From Chloroflexota bacterium (GTDB lineage: Bacteria; Chloroflexota; Dehalococcoidia; SAR202; UBA11138), in contig JADFHV010000156.1 of NCBI GenBank assembly GCA_022566975.1, forward strand, positions 1-5,627: 5,627 nt of DNA, written 5' to 3'. Shown here piece after piece: positions 5,370 through 5,627 of this stretch (position 1 is its first letter; every line of letters starts with the position of its first letter). Both the position numbers and the translations under genes were made by a program. The notes under the pieces are model-generated. The model was not told where the DNA came from. It made no database searches and worked only from the letters and a program-made list of their open reading frames with translations.

Positions 5370-5627
5370 GGCATGGGTCGGCGAAGGGCTTGGTGTGGAC
5401 GGCGGTGGAGGAGTAGAGGTGGGCGCGGGCGTTGCGTGCTGCCTGGAGGGCCAGCACCTCGTCTGGGAGCGTCGCGAGCTCGTCTCCCATGCGGCCGTCG
5501 CCGATGCCGATGAGGTGGACGTGGCAGTCGATGAGGCCCGGGAGCACCGTCCTGTCCTCGTAGTCGAGCTCGACTACCTGGGCTCCCTCGGGCGGCACCA
5601 CGGCCTCCTCGGTGCCCACGGCTGCGA
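5290..5627 (-). CDS. amidohydrolase N-terminal fragment, cut by the edge and broken after about 70 residues
   Basis: The reverse frame entering from the right edge reads AAVG..., then the metal-dependent amidohydrolase signature VLPGLIDCHVHL (25-36 counted from GTG 5619), with the first metal ligands H33 and H35 of the HxH motif. Family-like sequence follows through DELATLPDEVLALQAARNA to AHLYS (66-70, bases 5410-5424). Amidohydrolases of this imidazolonepropionase/prolidase-like group normally continue with GVTTVRD; here the sequence turns into unrelated residues and stops at TGA 5290-5292. GTG 5619 is not the real start, since the frame and the homology both run past the edge. The missing part holds nearly all the barrel and the other metal ligands, so the product cannot be active. 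The out-of-frame tail overlaps the linker of the cupredoxin-like gene. Whether the break is biological or an assembly artefact cannot be told from sequence alone. Confidence 0.65.
   Translation of the reverse strand, partial: AAVGTEEAVVPPEGAQVVELDYEDRTVLPGLIDCHVHLIGIGDGRMGDELATLPDEVLALQAARNARAHLYSSTAVHTKPFADPCHGDGGAKSFADSRGYGDGRAKPYADF
5296..5400 (-). repeat. three imperfect 24-bp repeats coding Pro/Ser/Thr linker
   Basis: Copies at 5296-5319, 5338-5361 and 5377-5400 share the core GTCGGCG(T/A)AGG(G/A)CTTGG. Spacings of 42 and 39 bases keep the reading frame of the cupredoxin-like protein, where they encode S-P-T-P or S-P-S-P units (two preceded by E-E-P). This is a low-complexity linker that can change length by slippage. 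Short repeats of this kind can also mislead assembly. Confidence 0.65.
5560..5577. repeat. 18-bp perfect palindrome inside the amidohydrolase fragment
   Basis: GTAGTCGAGCTCGACTAC reads the same on both strands with no spacer. It lies in codons for V-V-E-L-D-Y just before the metal-binding motif. It may be chance from alternating GTC/GAC/GAG codons; a protein-binding site is possible but nothing else supports it. Confidence 0.5.

Noticed and set aside
5296..5400. CRISPR array suggested by three spaced repeats
   Set aside because: The repeats are imperfect, only three, with short spacers that keep a reading frame coding Pro/Ser/Thr linker; no cas genes are seen.
1..5627. tRNA, rRNA, insertion sequence or transposase
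   Set aside because: No transposase-like protein, no terminal inverted repeats with target duplication, and no tRNA cloverleaf or rRNA segment was recognised by eye on either strand.

Overview
The window is GC-rich, densely packed bacterial DNA. It holds a compact forward-strand cluster (about 112-4397) and a reverse-strand block at the right edge (4683-5627), which meet tail to tail at a 285-base intergenic stretch. Protein style, high GC, and the mix of an rRNA methyltransferase, Maf, Tat subunits, a glycoside-hydrolase-like barrel, a cupredoxin-like protein and an amidohydrolase would fit an uncultured member of the Chloroflexota (SAR202/Dehalococcoidia-like). This is an impression from memory, not a placement.

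Left part (1-111): an intergenic stretch or the tail of an upstream gene, with a perfect 9-bp inverted repeat and a possible -10 box very close to the first gene. Main cluster: an iron-sulfur RNA (uracil-C5)-methyltransferase of the RlmD/RumA family, then Maf (nucleoside triphosphate pyrophosphatase), then a TatA/TatB-type subunit and TatC. The gap between the first two is at most 18 bases. The next two junctions are 4-base ATGA overlaps, so maf-tatA/B-tatC is very probably one translationally coupled operon. After 76 bases and a strong Shine-Dalgarno comes a 396-residue (beta/alpha)8 glycoside-hydrolase-like protein with no signal peptide.

Intergenic stretch (4398-4682): it contains an AT-rich island with a weak promoter-like pair, two hairpins in a row, of which the second looks like an intrinsic terminator, and a perfect short-loop G-quadruplex motif just outside the end of the convergent gene. 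This could be a terminator region for the long forward operon or a small RNA gene.

Right part: on the reverse strand a two-domain cupredoxin-fold protein is preceded by a Pro/Ser/Thr-rich linker but has no signal peptide and no cysteine. Directly upstream, in another reading frame, lies the start of an amidohydrolase whose homology stops abruptly where the linker begins. I read this as a chimeric junction (recombination, deletion or assembly error) that left both genes broken. It is the most unusual thing in the window.

I did not find a clearly new multi-gene system. The points worth following up are the junction, the cysteine-less cupredoxin pair, a perfect 13-bp inverted repeat inside maf, and the structured intergenic stretch.
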